Assembly (NCBI GenBank): GCA_964427535.1
Contig: CAYRVF010000096.1
Location: forward strand, 1 to 19,696
Length of the DNA: 19,696 bases
Reading direction: 5' to 3'
DNA from: CAYRVF01 sp964427535
GTDB lineage: Bacteria > Chloroflexota > Ktedonobacteria > Ktedonobacterales > JADMIN01
A model generated the notes under the pieces. That model was given only the letters and a program-made list of their open reading frames with translations. It searched no databases and was not told where the DNA came from. Of the stretch, positions 7,081 to 14,750 are shown piece after piece (positions within the stretch are counted from its first letter, which is position 1; every line of letters begins with the position of its first letter). The position numbers and the translations under genes were made by a program.

Positions 7081-7105
7081 ACCAAACTCCCACTTCCCCT
7101 CTCGA
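7081..7105 (+). repeat. Truncated palindromic repeat, 23/25 identical to 17795-17819
   Basis: The 25 bases beginning ACCAAACTCCCAC match the left half of copy D (17795-17819) at 23 positions, but the right arm of the palindrome is absent here. It is a decayed or partial copy of the same element. Confidence 0.6.
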
Positions 7106-7207
7106 TAGCAGAGTGCCTGGAAGGATGACGCTCCATGCGCACGTCGCCGCGTATACTGGGGGCAAGGTAGCTCTGGCCATACTCGGGCTAGCGACAGGAG
7201 GCGGCGG

Positions 7208-8125
7208 ATGGAGGAGCATGCGGCGTTGGGGAGCGCGCATGCGCTGCAGGTGCGCCCCGCCGACTCGACTGACCGCGACGCGGTGCTGGCCTTCGTCGAG
7301 CCGGGCGACTATCTCGCGGACGTGTGGGAGGCCTGGCTGCACGACGCGCGCGGGGTGCTGCTCGTCGGCGTGCTCGCGGGCCGCCCGGTCGCCGTCTTTC
7401 ATGTGCGCCTGCTGACCGACGACGAAGCCTGGCTCGAAGGGCTGCGTGTTGATCCGGCGTACCGACGGCAGGGCATCGGCCGCGTGATGACCTCGCGCGC
7501 GCTAGGGTCCGCTCGCGCGCTCGGCGCCCAGGTCGCCCGGCTCTTCGCCGAGTTGCGTAATGACGCCGCGCGGGCGCTGTTCGAGCGCTTCAGCTTCAGC
7601 CACGTCGCCGATCTGCTGCGCTATGAGGCTCCCCCACTCGACGAGCCGCCAACCGGCATGCTGCCCGGTACCGCGCTCCGCCTGGCGCGTGCCGACGACT
7701 TCGAGCGCATCTGGGAGCAACTTGAGCAGTCGAACTTGCTCCCGCTCACCGGAGGGCTGGAGATCGACGACTGGTCGGCGCGGGCGCTCAGCGAGCCACT
7801 GCTGCGGGCGTATCTGGCGGCGGAGGATGTGGCGCTGCTCGAAGAGTGGGGGACCATCCAGGCGCTGGCCGTCGCCGTGCCGACTCCCGCGCGGGCGGGC
7901 GCGCCAGGTACGCTGGAGGTGCGCTATCTGGACGGACTGGCGGACGCTATCGGGCGCACGGGCGTGCTGCTGCGCCGCCAGGCGGCCGAGCGTGGGCTGG
8001 CGCGGGTCGGCCTCTGGCTGCCCGACCTGCTCATCCTGCGCGACGCGATGGATGGCGCGGGTTTCACGCGGGTGACCGAGGCGCCGATGGCCGTCTACGA
8101 GCGCGACCTGGAGCCACCAGCCTAG
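7208..8125 (+). CDS. Double-domain GNAT acetyltransferase
   Basis: This 305-aa protein begins at ATG 7208 after AGGAGGCGG. The N-terminal half (about 12-140) is a GNAT domain with the acetyl-CoA-binding motif A LRVDPAYRRQGIGRVM (79-94) and the LFERFSFSHV segment that usually follows. The C-terminal half (about 155-300) again opens with a GNAT-like start (LRLARADDFERIWEQ) and ends GAGFTRVTEAPMAVYERDL, but has no clear RxxGxG/A motif. It is therefore probably a degenerate second GNAT fold. The family transfers an acetyl group from acetyl-CoA to amines on proteins, antibiotics or metabolites; the substrate is not visible. It stands alone and converges with the PBP gene. A TATACT hexamer at 7152-7157 could be its -10. 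Confidence 0.88.
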   Translation: MEEHAALGSAHALQVRPADSTDRDAVLAFVEPGDYLADVWEAWLHDARGVLLVGVLAGRPVAVFHVRLLTDDEAWLEGLRVDPAYRRQGIGRVMTSRALGSARALGAQVARLFAELRNDAARALFERFSFSHVADLLRYEAPPLDEPPTGMLPGTALRLARADDFERIWEQLEQSNLLPLTGGLEIDDWSARALSEPLLRAYLAAEDVALLEEWGTIQALAVAVPTPARAGAPGTLEVRYLDGLADAIGRTGVLLRRQAAERGLARVGLWLPDLLILRDAMDGAGFTRVTEAPMAVYERDLEPPA

Positions 8126-8164
8126 TCGCGGCCGGTGACTCCAGGCCACGGACACCGCGCTCGC

Positions 8165-10648
8165 TCAGTTATACGTCGCCGGGCGGACGTGCCCCTGACA
8201 GTTCGGTGGCGACGAAGGGACCCAGCCGACGCCGTTGGTGAGGGCGATGCAGGGCAGCGACGCGGGTCCCGCTTCGCCCACGTTGGGCGGCGGGAGCTTG
8301 CCAGCCAGGAACCAGTCGGTGGTGCAGATGCCGTTCGAGCAGTAAGGCGCCCGCTGCACACCCGCTGGCACTGGGAATTGCTGCTTCGGCAGACCGCGCT
8401 CGACCTGCAGCATGCTGTGATACCAGATCGGCGCCGAGCCGGTGATGCCGTCGATGTGATACATCGGGCTGTGGTCGCTGTTGCCCGCCCAGACGCCCAT
8501 CGTGTAGTCCATCGTGTAGCCAAGCGTCCAGTCGTCCGAGAAGTCCATGCCGGTGCCCGTCTTGGCCGCGGCGGGCCAGGCGTTGGGCGAGTTGAAGTGA
8601 TAGGCCTGGCAGTCGGCGGGATTCGGGTCGAGGTAGAGTGGGCTGCAGCCGCCGAAGTCGTCGGCGCGCATCGGGTTGTCGCTGAGAACGCTGGTGATCA
8701 GGAAGGCGATGCGCGGGTCGAGCACCTGGCGTGGTGGCGGCGGCGTGTACTGATAGAGCACGTCGCCCGAGGCGCTGGTGATGTGGTCGATGGCGTGAAG
8801 TGGGATGTACTGGCCGTAGTTGGCGAAGACGGTGTAGGCCTGCACCATCTCCATCGGGGTCACGTCCAGCGAGCCGAGCACCGACGAGAGGCCCCAGCGC
8901 GCGCCCTGCGCCCAGTGGGTGACGCCCATGCTCTGGGCCAGCCGCTCGACGTTGTCGACGCCGGCGAACTGCATCACCCGCACCGCCGGAATGTTCAGCG
9001 AATCCTGTAGCGCGTGGCGCAGCGTCAGCTCGCCACGGAACTCGTCCTGGGTGAAGTCCGTCGGGCGGTAGATTTTGCCCGCGCCGACATCATAGAACTC
9101 GGTCGGCATGTCGGGGATCGTCGCGGCGGGGAACCAGCCCTTCATGAACGCGGCGGCGTAGGCGATTGGCTTGAACGCCGAGCCCGGCCCCCGGTAGCCG
9201 TCGGTCGCGACGTCGAAGTTGCCATCGATGGTGGCGTTGTTGTAGTCGACACTGCCCAGCAGCACCTTGATCGCTCCGGTGTGGTGGTCGACCAGCAGTG
9301 CGGCGGCGTTCGTCAGGTGGTCATTGCGGATCAGCCCGCCGCCGTAGTCGTCGCGGTCGTTGCCGTAGAGGTGATTCTGCATGTTCTGCTGCACGTTGTT
9401 CTGCGTGGCCAGGTCGAGCGTGGTGTAGACATTGAGGCCCGAGCGCGAGAGCTGGGTCGGAATGACGCTGCCCTCCAACTGGGCGAGCGTGTTCTGGATG
9501 TACTCGACGAAGTGCGGCGCGAGATTGACCACGCCCGACGGTGGATGGAAGAAGCCTGGCGCCTTCGCCTCGGCGGTCGCCTGCGCCGCCTGAGCGCGCG
9601 TGATGTAGCCGTAGCGCACCATCGCGGCGAGCACCTGCTGCTGGCGCGTGGCGGCCTGCGCGGGATGCAGCAGCGGGTCGTTCAGGTTGGGATTCTGCGG
9701 AATCCCGGCGAGCATCGAGGCCTGCGCCAGGTCGAGATGCTGCGCCGCCGTCATGCCGGTGGGAGGGTCGTCGCTGTAGCCGAAGTAGTCGTGGGCGGCG
9801 GAATCGATGCCATACGCCAGCGGGCTATAGGGAATCGTGTTGAGGTACATCTCCAGGATTTGTCCCTTGGAGTAGGTCTGCGTGAGGGTCATGCCCAGCG
9901 CCAGAATCACCTCGCGCACCTTACGATCGATCGTGGGGCTATTGCCGAGAATCTGCTGCTTGATGAGCTGCTGGGTGATGGTGCTGGCGCCCTGCGCGGT
10001 CTTCCCGGCATGCAGATCAGCCTGCACCGCGCGCACGACAGCCGTGAAGTCCACGCCCTGGTTGACCCAGAAATCGTGGTCCTCGATGGCGACCGTCGCG
10101 TTGACGACCGTCAGCGGCACGTTGGCGAGCGAGATGCTGTGCTGCGCGCCGGCGTTGTCGGTCTGATAGAGCAGCGTGCCGGCGTCGTCGTAGATACGCA
10201 GGCTGTCTTGCGCGGCGACCGTGTGGGGCAGCGCGCGAATCTGCGCGGCCTGCGACTGGTAATAGAGCAGGGCAGCGCTCGCTACCGTGGCGAGCAGGCC
10301 GAGCACGACCACCACCACCATCGCGACGAAGGCGGCCGCCACGCCGCGCACCCGGCGACCTCGTCCGGCCGTGCGCAGCCGTGCCCGCTTGTGTCGCAAC
10401 AGCAGATACTTCTGGTTACGGCGATGCAGCACGCGCAGCCGCTCCCGTGGCGTCCGCACGCGCGCTGGGGTACGCTGGGGCGGGCGCCGCCGCGAGGCTT
10501 GTCGTGGTGGTGGTGGGGTCAGGGTTCCGCCGGGTGCTCGCCCCTGTGGCGACGGGAGCGCTGGCTCGTGCCCGCCGTCCGTCTCGGGCAATGGCGCCGT
10601 CTCGGGTGAAGTAGACAGGGATGATGACCCTGACAGGTGGCGTTCCAT
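8165..10648 (-). CDS. Class A penicillin-binding protein (GT51 transglycosylase + transpeptidase)
   Basis: This 827-aa bifunctional peptidoglycan synthase starts at the ATG at 10648, 11 bases after AAGGGA; a GTG nine codons upstream is less likely. A basic, Pro-rich cytoplasmic segment (1-102) precedes one membrane helix (about 103-129). The glycosyltransferase shows IEDHDFW with catalytic Glu189, GASTITQQL (220-228), RKVRE (242-246) and KGQILEMYLN (261-270). The His of the usual EDxxFxxHxG motif is replaced. The transpeptidase has SAFK (490-493, acylated Ser490), SLN (550-552) and KTGTG (696-700). After about 730 is an extended tail with several cysteines, probably forming disulfides outside the cell. 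It polymerises lipid II and cross-links stem peptides at the outer face of the membrane and is the likely beta-lactam target. Confidence 0.96.
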   Translation of the reverse strand: MERHLSGSSSLSTSPETAPLPETDGGHEPALPSPQGRAPGGTLTPPPPRQASRRRPPQRTPARVRTPRERLRVLHRRNQKYLLLRHKRARLRTAGRGRRVRGVAAAFVAMVVVVVLGLLATVASAALLYYQSQAAQIRALPHTVAAQDSLRIYDDAGTLLYQTDNAGAQHSISLANVPLTVVNATVAIEDHDFWVNQGVDFTAVVRAVQADLHAGKTAQGASTITQQLIKQQILGNSPTIDRKVREVILALGMTLTQTYSKGQILEMYLNTIPYSPLAYGIDSAAHDYFGYSDDPPTGMTAAQHLDLAQASMLAGIPQNPNLNDPLLHPAQAATRQQQVLAAMVRYGYITRAQAAQATAEAKAPGFFHPPSGVVNLAPHFVEYIQNTLAQLEGSVIPTQLSRSGLNVYTTLDLATQNNVQQNMQNHLYGNDRDDYGGGLIRNDHLTNAAALLVDHHTGAIKVLLGSVDYNNATIDGNFDVATDGYRGPGSAFKPIAYAAAFMKGWFPAATIPDMPTEFYDVGAGKIYRPTDFTQDEFRGELTLRHALQDSLNIPAVRVMQFAGVDNVERLAQSMGVTHWAQGARWGLSSVLGSLDVTPMEMVQAYTVFANYGQYIPLHAIDHITSASGDVLYQYTPPPPRQVLDPRIAFLITSVLSDNPMRADDFGGCSPLYLDPNPADCQAYHFNSPNAWPAAAKTGTGMDFSDDWTLGYTMDYTMGVWAGNSDHSPMYHIDGITGSAPIWYHSMLQVERGLPKQQFPVPAGVQRAPYCSNGICTTDWFLAGKLPPPNVGEAGPASLPCIALTNGVGWVPSSPPNCQGHVRPATYN

Positions 10649-11307
10649 ACAACCCGTCTTCCCTTCTCTCTGCACTGCGACATGTCGGGTGAGTCTTGTA
10701 GCGAGGGTGCGGTGGTGTCATCGGTGGAGAGGACTACCGTCGATGGCCAGCCGCACGCGCGAGGAGACGTGCGTCCGAGGCAGGCGAACTCCTTTTCTGG
10801 GCGCGGCGACGCACAGTCCGGCCAGCGTCGGCGGAGGTGGCGGCGATGTCAGGAGTGCTGATGAACTGAGTGGTGATCGCGAAGATAAGACCTATGTCGG
10901 GATCGCTACGGGTGGGAGTTCATGGGGACAGAAAAACGGGACGAAGCCACAAACAAGAAGGCGTCTAATCGGCGACATCCGTGGGGTGCGCCGCACGTGC
11001 GGTGGAGTGACCGGAGAGCGTATTCGAGTAGCGGGCCGCGACCGGAATCAGAGTCACGACGGGCAGCCTCCCCGCCAACCCACGCACCACAACCTACGCG
11101 ACGAGTTACAGCAGACGAGGGTTCTTGTGGAAAGTGTAGCATAAGCTCAACAATGTGGGACTACGCAATTTTACCTAGTTCCACGTGAGGGACGTACTCC
11201 ACTTCTGGAGAGGGAGATGCGCGCTCGATGCCCGTACAGGGGCGGCGGGGAACCGCAGGGAGAACCGGGTGCGCATGCCTGTCCGCGAGGCCATGCGGCG
11301 GATATGC
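10649..11307. other. Long intergenic region upstream of the PBP gene, no convincing gene
   Basis: No frame here has a good ribosome-binding site, a recognisable product or composition like neighbouring genes. Visible structure is limited: a perfect 12-bp palindrome CCGCACGTGCGG (10991-11002), a small hairpin CTCCA-CTTC-TGGAG (11197-11210), and a relatively AT-rich patch (about 11125-11180). On the minus strand that patch contains TAAAAT (11173-11168) as a possible -10 for the PBP gene, but there is no matching -35. The span could hold a PBP leader or a small RNA; the sequence alone does not decide. Confidence 0.4.
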
Positions 11308-11336
11308 TTGCACGATGGGCACTCGACAGGTACACT
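11308..11336 (+). promoter_or_regulatory. Strong sigma-70 promoter of the small gene at 11432
   Basis: TTGCAC (11308-11313) and TACACT (11331-11336) are spaced exactly 17 nt. The -35 and its flank (GCTTGCAC) are identical to the promoter at 3981. Transcription would begin near 11343, giving a leader of about 90 nt. Confidence 0.6.
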
Positions 11337-11431
11337 TGCGGTGGGTCAGTCGGCGCGGGAGTGGCGCGCACGTGGCGGAACCCGCGCTGCACGGTGTCGT
11401 GCGTGTGGTGGGCGGGGCGAAGGGAATCAGC

Positions 11432-11653
11432 ATGAAAGTAACTGTCGGTGCTGGTGACGACGTGCTGGGGACGATTACGAGCACGTCTCACGGCCTGATC
11501 TATAGCGGCTCGATCTACCGTCTCAAGCGCCTCGTCGGTCTGACCTATCTCCGTCTCGAACGCGCTCTCGGCCGCTTTCCCACGCAGGACGAAGTCCTCA
11601 CCGCGCTCACCGAATCGGTGGGCGACGAGACCTGGGCGCGCGACAGCGTGTAG
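11432..11653 (+). CDS. Small 73-aa protein of unknown function
   Basis: ATG 11432 follows GAAGGGA at good spacing, and a consensus-like promoter lies about 100 nt upstream, so this gene is well supported despite its size. The product is soluble with a beta-rich N-terminus (MKVTVGAGDDVLGTITS, GLIYSGSIYRLKRL). A helical C-terminal half follows (LTYLRLERALGRFPTQDEVLTALTESVGDETW). No cysteines, signal peptide or membrane helix are present. Its stop is 16 nt from the convergent atuA-like gene's stop. I do not recognise a family. A longer frame from 11228 lacks a ribosome-binding site and is unlikely. Confidence 0.72.
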   Translation: MKVTVGAGDDVLGTITSTSHGLIYSGSIYRLKRLVGLTYLRLERALGRFPTQDEVLTALTESVGDETWARDSV

Positions 11654-11669
11654 CGCGGCATGCAGTCCA

Positions 11670-13058
11670 CTACACCTCGGTGAAGCTGACCCGGACGAGC
11701 GGCTCGACGGCTGACCGTGCGACCAGCGTGGGCCACAGCCCGAGCTGTGGGCGCGGCTCGCCGCCGACAGTGACGCCCGCGACGGACATCCCCGCCGGAC
11801 CCGAGAGCCCAAGGGCGAGCGCGCGGCGCACGGCCATCTTCAGCGTCGTCGCGTCGTCCGCCAGCAAGACCACGCGCACGACCAGCTCGATGGGGTCCTC
11901 CGGCGACGGCGCGAGCGGGCCGAACAGGCTGTCGAGCCCGAGATGCGTGATGTCCACGCGCGTGATCGGCAGACCCTCCCACGCGGCTGCGAGCATACCA
12001 CGGAGCTGGCGCTCCTTCGCCCAGACCTCGGGCCAGCCGAGCGTGAAGATCAGCTCGCGGCTGTACCCTTCGAGGCGGCCCAGGTTCACCTTGAGTGTCT
12101 CGGTGCGCGGGTGGCCGCGCACGTCCGTCACGCGCACGCGGTCCGGGCCGACCTCCGTGAGCCGCACCGCGCCGATGTCGGCGACCACGTCGGGCGTGAT
12201 GTAGGCGCGGGGGTCGTGCATCTCGTAGAGCAACTGCTCCTTCACCGTCCCGAGCGTGACGTGGCCTGGTGTGCCTGGCACCTTGGTGACGACGAAGCTG
12301 CCGTCCGTCGCGACCTCGGCGAGGGGGTAGCCCAGGCGCGCGAGATCGGCGGGAGCGATGCCCGCCGCCGGGTCGAGACTGGTGAAGCTGTTGCCGCCGA
12401 CGACCTGGCCGGTGCATTCGAGCAGGTGCCCACAGATGATGCCGCTCGCCAGCCGGTCCCAGTCGTCGAGCGGCCAGCCAAAGCGGGCGAGCATCGGCGC
12501 GAGATAGAGGCTGGGGTCGGCGACGCGGCCGGTCAGTACGAGATCAGCTCCCGCGCGCAGCGCCTCGGCGAGCGGCGCCGCGCCCAGATAGGCGTTGGCC
12601 GTCACGAGCGGGGCTGCTGCGGCGTCGAGGGCCAGCAGCTCGCCCGTTTCGAGGTTGGCGAGCGGTTCACCTGCCGCCTGCAGCTCGCCCAGGCGTGGCA
12701 GCAGGTCGTCGCCGGTAACGGTGGCGATGCGCAGCCCGCGCAGCCCCAGGCGCTCCGCGACTCCCCGCACCAGCGCGCTCGCCCCCTCCGGATTCAGCCC
12801 GCCCGCGTTGGTGACGAGCGGAATCTTGCGCGCGAACGCGGCGGGCAGGATGCGCTCGGCGATCACCTCGACATCGCGGGTGAAGCCGCGCGCCGGGTCG
12901 CGCATCTGGTCACGACGCAGAATGGCGAGGGTCAGCTCGGAGAGCGCCTCGAAGCAGACGACATCCACGTGCCCGCCCTCGATCATTGGCAGCGCGCGGG
13001 TCACGTCGTCGCCGTAGAAGCCCTCCGCCGAGCCGATGCGCAGCGCGTCCGTCGCCAT
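11670..13058 (-). CDS. AtuA-family protein (DUF1446), acyclic terpene/branched acyl-CoA catabolism
   Basis: This 462-aa protein starts at the ATG at 13058, ten bases after GAGGAGG; a TTG ten codons upstream is less plausible. It opens with IGSAEGFYGDD (8-18), resembling the conserved AtuA N-terminus. Further signatures are TNAGGLNPEG (83-92), TGRVADPSL (176-184) and ECTGQVVGGN. AtuA of Pseudomonas is needed for citronellol and geraniol use, but its reaction is not established. Relatives often lie beside acyl-CoA carboxylase and acyl-CoA dehydrogenase genes, as here. No signal peptide or membrane helix is evident, so it is cytosolic. It is the last gene of the minus-strand cluster and ends 16 nt from a convergent small gene. 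Family assignment is good; substrate unknown. Confidence 0.9.
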   Translation of the reverse strand: MATDALRIGSAEGFYGDDVTRALPMIEGGHVDVVCFEALSELTLAILRRDQMRDPARGFTRDVEVIAERILPAAFARKIPLVTNAGGLNPEGASALVRGVAERLGLRGLRIATVTGDDLLPRLGELQAAGEPLANLETGELLALDAAAAPLVTANAYLGAAPLAEALRAGADLVLTGRVADPSLYLAPMLARFGWPLDDWDRLASGIICGHLLECTGQVVGGNSFTSLDPAAGIAPADLARLGYPLAEVATDGSFVVTKVPGTPGHVTLGTVKEQLLYEMHDPRAYITPDVVADIGAVRLTEVGPDRVRVTDVRGHPRTETLKVNLGRLEGYSRELIFTLGWPEVWAKERQLRGMLAAAWEGLPITRVDITHLGLDSLFGPLAPSPEDPIELVVRVVLLADDATTLKMAVRRALALGLSGPAGMSVAGVTVGGEPRPQLGLWPTLVARSAVEPLVRVSFTEV

Positions 13059-13084
13059 AGGGAAGGTGCCTCCTCGCCGAGTCG

Positions 13085-13363
13085 TCAATATCGGATGTAT
13101 GCCCGTGTAGGATGAGTTGGGCCGCCCGCCAGCCGTGTGGGCGGATTGTCATGCCATTGCGGTCGCGCTGATGGAGCGGGAAGCGTGCGACAGACGGAGC
13201 ATAGTTGTCCCATGTAGCCGGTCGGTAGGAGCCGCTGGCACCGCGTACAGCGCGGTTGCCGGGAGGGCGGGCGCCACCGTGCGCGCCGCCGCTCAGGACG
13301 CCTGCCCGGCGTTCGCGGTGGAGTGCCCGGCACTGATGGTTGCACGGGATGTTCAAGTGGCAT
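13085..13363 (-). CDS. Possible 92-aa CxxC/CxxC zinc-binding small protein
   Basis: The frame starts at the ATG at 13363 with GCGAGGA seven bases ahead, and stops 26 nt before the AtuA-family start, in the same direction as its neighbours. It encodes a Pro/Arg-rich N-terminus (1-37), then C39-T-R-C42, twelve residues, and C55-S-V-C58. This treble-clef or rubredoxin-like spacing (CxxCQRLLPTGYMGQLCxxC) is typical of zinc ribbons. The last 34 residues are polar. Codon third positions are less GC-rich than in neighbouring genes, which weakens the case. A cysteine motif, ribosome-binding site and operon position together support a real gene. It may be a metal-binding accessory to the operon or an RNA/protein-binding zinc protein. 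Confidence 0.5.
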   Translation of the reverse strand: MPLEHPVQPSVPGTPPRTPGRRPERRRARWRPPSRQPRCTRCQRLLPTGYMGQLCSVCRTLPAPSARPQWHDNPPTRLAGGPTHPTRAYIRY

Positions 13364-13429
13364 GGGATTCCTCGCCTTCCCGCTGGCCGCGTCTCATCCG
13401 CACGTCATAGCATCGTGTGAGTCGCCCTC

Positions 13430-14656
13430 TTAGGACGCCGCACCCGCCGTCACCTGCTGGGCAGGCTCTGTTGCCGAGGATTGCGCGGTCTGCGGCTGGC
13501 TCTTACTCTTTCCGGGAAGCATGCCTTCCAGCTTGGCGATGATGCCTAGCATCACCTCATCCGCGCCGCCGCCGATGGAGAGCAGCCGCGAGTCGCGGAA
13601 GACGCGCGAGATGCGGGTCTCGGCCATGTAGCCCATACCGCCGTAGAACTGCAAGCAGGTGTCGGCGACCTCGCGCGAGAGACGGCCGGCCTTGAGCTTG
13701 GCCATCGAGGCCTCGCGGGTGATGTCCTCGCCAGTGAGCATCTTGCGCACACAGTGATAGCAGAACTGGCGCAGCATCTCGATCTCGGTGAGCAGCTCCG
13801 CCAGCTTGAAGTGAATCCACTGGTTGGTGATCAGCGGCTGGCCGAAGGTGGAGCGCTGCTGCGTGTACGCGATGGTCTCGCGCACCGTCTGCTCCATGCC
13901 CGAATAGGACGTGATGGCGCCGACGAGCCGCTCGCGCTGGAACTGCTGCATCTGCAGGATGAATCCCTGCCCCTCGGGGCCAATCGTGTTCGCGCGCGGC
14001 ACCCGCACGTTGTCGAGGATCAGCTCGGCCGTGTCGCTCGAATGGTTGCCCAGCTTCTTGAGCTTGCGGCTGACACTGAAGCCGGGCGTGTCGGTCGGCA
14101 CGATGATCAGCGACATGCCGCGGTAGCCGCCCTCGTCGCTGGTGCGGGCGAGCAGGCAGACCCAATCGGCCTGGGTGCCGTTGGTGATGTAGAGCTTGCG
14201 TCCATTGATGACCCAGTCGTCGCCGTCAGGCACGGCGCGCGTGCGGATGCTCGCCACGTCCGAGCCGGTATCGGGCTCGGTGACGCCGATGCAGCCGACC
14301 ATCTCGCCACGAATGGCGGGCGCGAGGAAGCGCTCTTTCAGCTCGTGCGAGCCGTGTTCGGCCAGCGCGGGCGTACACATATCGGTGTGGACCGTGATGC
14401 CCATCGGCACGCCGGAGCAGTTGGCGCGGCCCAGCTCTTCGCAGAAGACGACGGTGTACCAGAAGTCGAGGCCCATGCCGCCGTACTCCTCGGGATAGGT
14501 CAGCCCCAGGAAGCCCAGGTCGCCCATCTTCTTGAAGAGCTCGTGCGCGGGAAAGATCTCGGCCTCCTCCCACTCCTCGGCGTGCGGGTTGATCTCCTGC
14601 TCGACGAACCGCCGGATCGTCTGCCGGAACAGCTCATGCTCCTCGGTGAAGTACAT
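13430..14656 (-). CDS. Acyl-CoA dehydrogenase (AtuD/isovaleryl-type)
   Basis: This 408-aa FAD-dependent enzyme introduces a trans-2 double bond into an acyl-CoA thioester and passes electrons to ETF. ATG 14656 follows AAAGGAG. The N-terminal helical domain spans 1-120, the middle beta domain holds GVTEPDTGSD (124-133) and YITNG (156-160), and the C-terminal helical domain holds RSTFGQP (268-274) and QFYGGMGYMAE (336-346). The usual catalytic Glu in (Y)EGT is replaced by Gly at 362-364 (IGGGADE). A Glu is present in QRERL (Glu242), the position used by isovaleryl- and long-chain acyl-CoA dehydrogenases. That favours a branched or isoprenoid substrate, consistent with the neighbours. A Ser/Thr/Gln-rich tail (383-408) is extra. 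Confidence 0.95.
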   Translation of the reverse strand: MYFTEEHELFRQTIRRFVEQEINPHAEEWEEAEIFPAHELFKKMGDLGFLGLTYPEEYGGMGLDFWYTVVFCEELGRANCSGVPMGITVHTDMCTPALAEHGSHELKERFLAPAIRGEMVGCIGVTEPDTGSDVASIRTRAVPDGDDWVINGRKLYITNGTQADWVCLLARTSDEGGYRGMSLIIVPTDTPGFSVSRKLKKLGNHSSDTAELILDNVRVPRANTIGPEGQGFILQMQQFQRERLVGAITSYSGMEQTVRETIAYTQQRSTFGQPLITNQWIHFKLAELLTEIEMLRQFCYHCVRKMLTGEDITREASMAKLKAGRLSREVADTCLQFYGGMGYMAETRISRVFRDSRLLSIGGGADEVMLGIIAKLEGMLPGKSKSQPQTAQSSATEPAQQVTAGAAS

Positions 14657-14750
14657 GCCCTGCGCTCCTTTAGCTGAACACCCTGGCTGGCGGGAGGCGC
14701 GATCCGCACACCCTGACCAGCGTTCGCGTGCAGGTGATCATCGCACTCCG

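Noticed and set aside
8135..10609. Two long plus-strand open frames opposite the PBP gene
   Set aside because: They lie antisense to a gene with complete GT51 and transpeptidase motifs and have no ribosome-binding sites. High GC content produces such shadow frames.
10922..11188. Possible 88-aa plus-strand protein in the long spacer
   Set aside because: No ribosome-binding site, low-complexity Ser/Arg/Pro composition and no motif.
11177..11192. parS-like site AGTTCCACGTGAGGGA
   Set aside because: Only the CACGTG core and part of one arm match the parS consensus (about 11 of 16), and the dyad arms do not pair. ParB would need better evidence.
11943..13115. Long plus-strand frame of 390 aa opposite the AtuA-family gene
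   Set aside because: Composition is a His/Arg/Glu-rich antisense translation with no family features; the minus-strand frame has clear motifs and a ribosome-binding site.
13754..14677. Plus-strand 307-aa frame opposite the acyl-CoA dehydrogenase
   Set aside because: Antisense shadow of a well-conserved enzyme.
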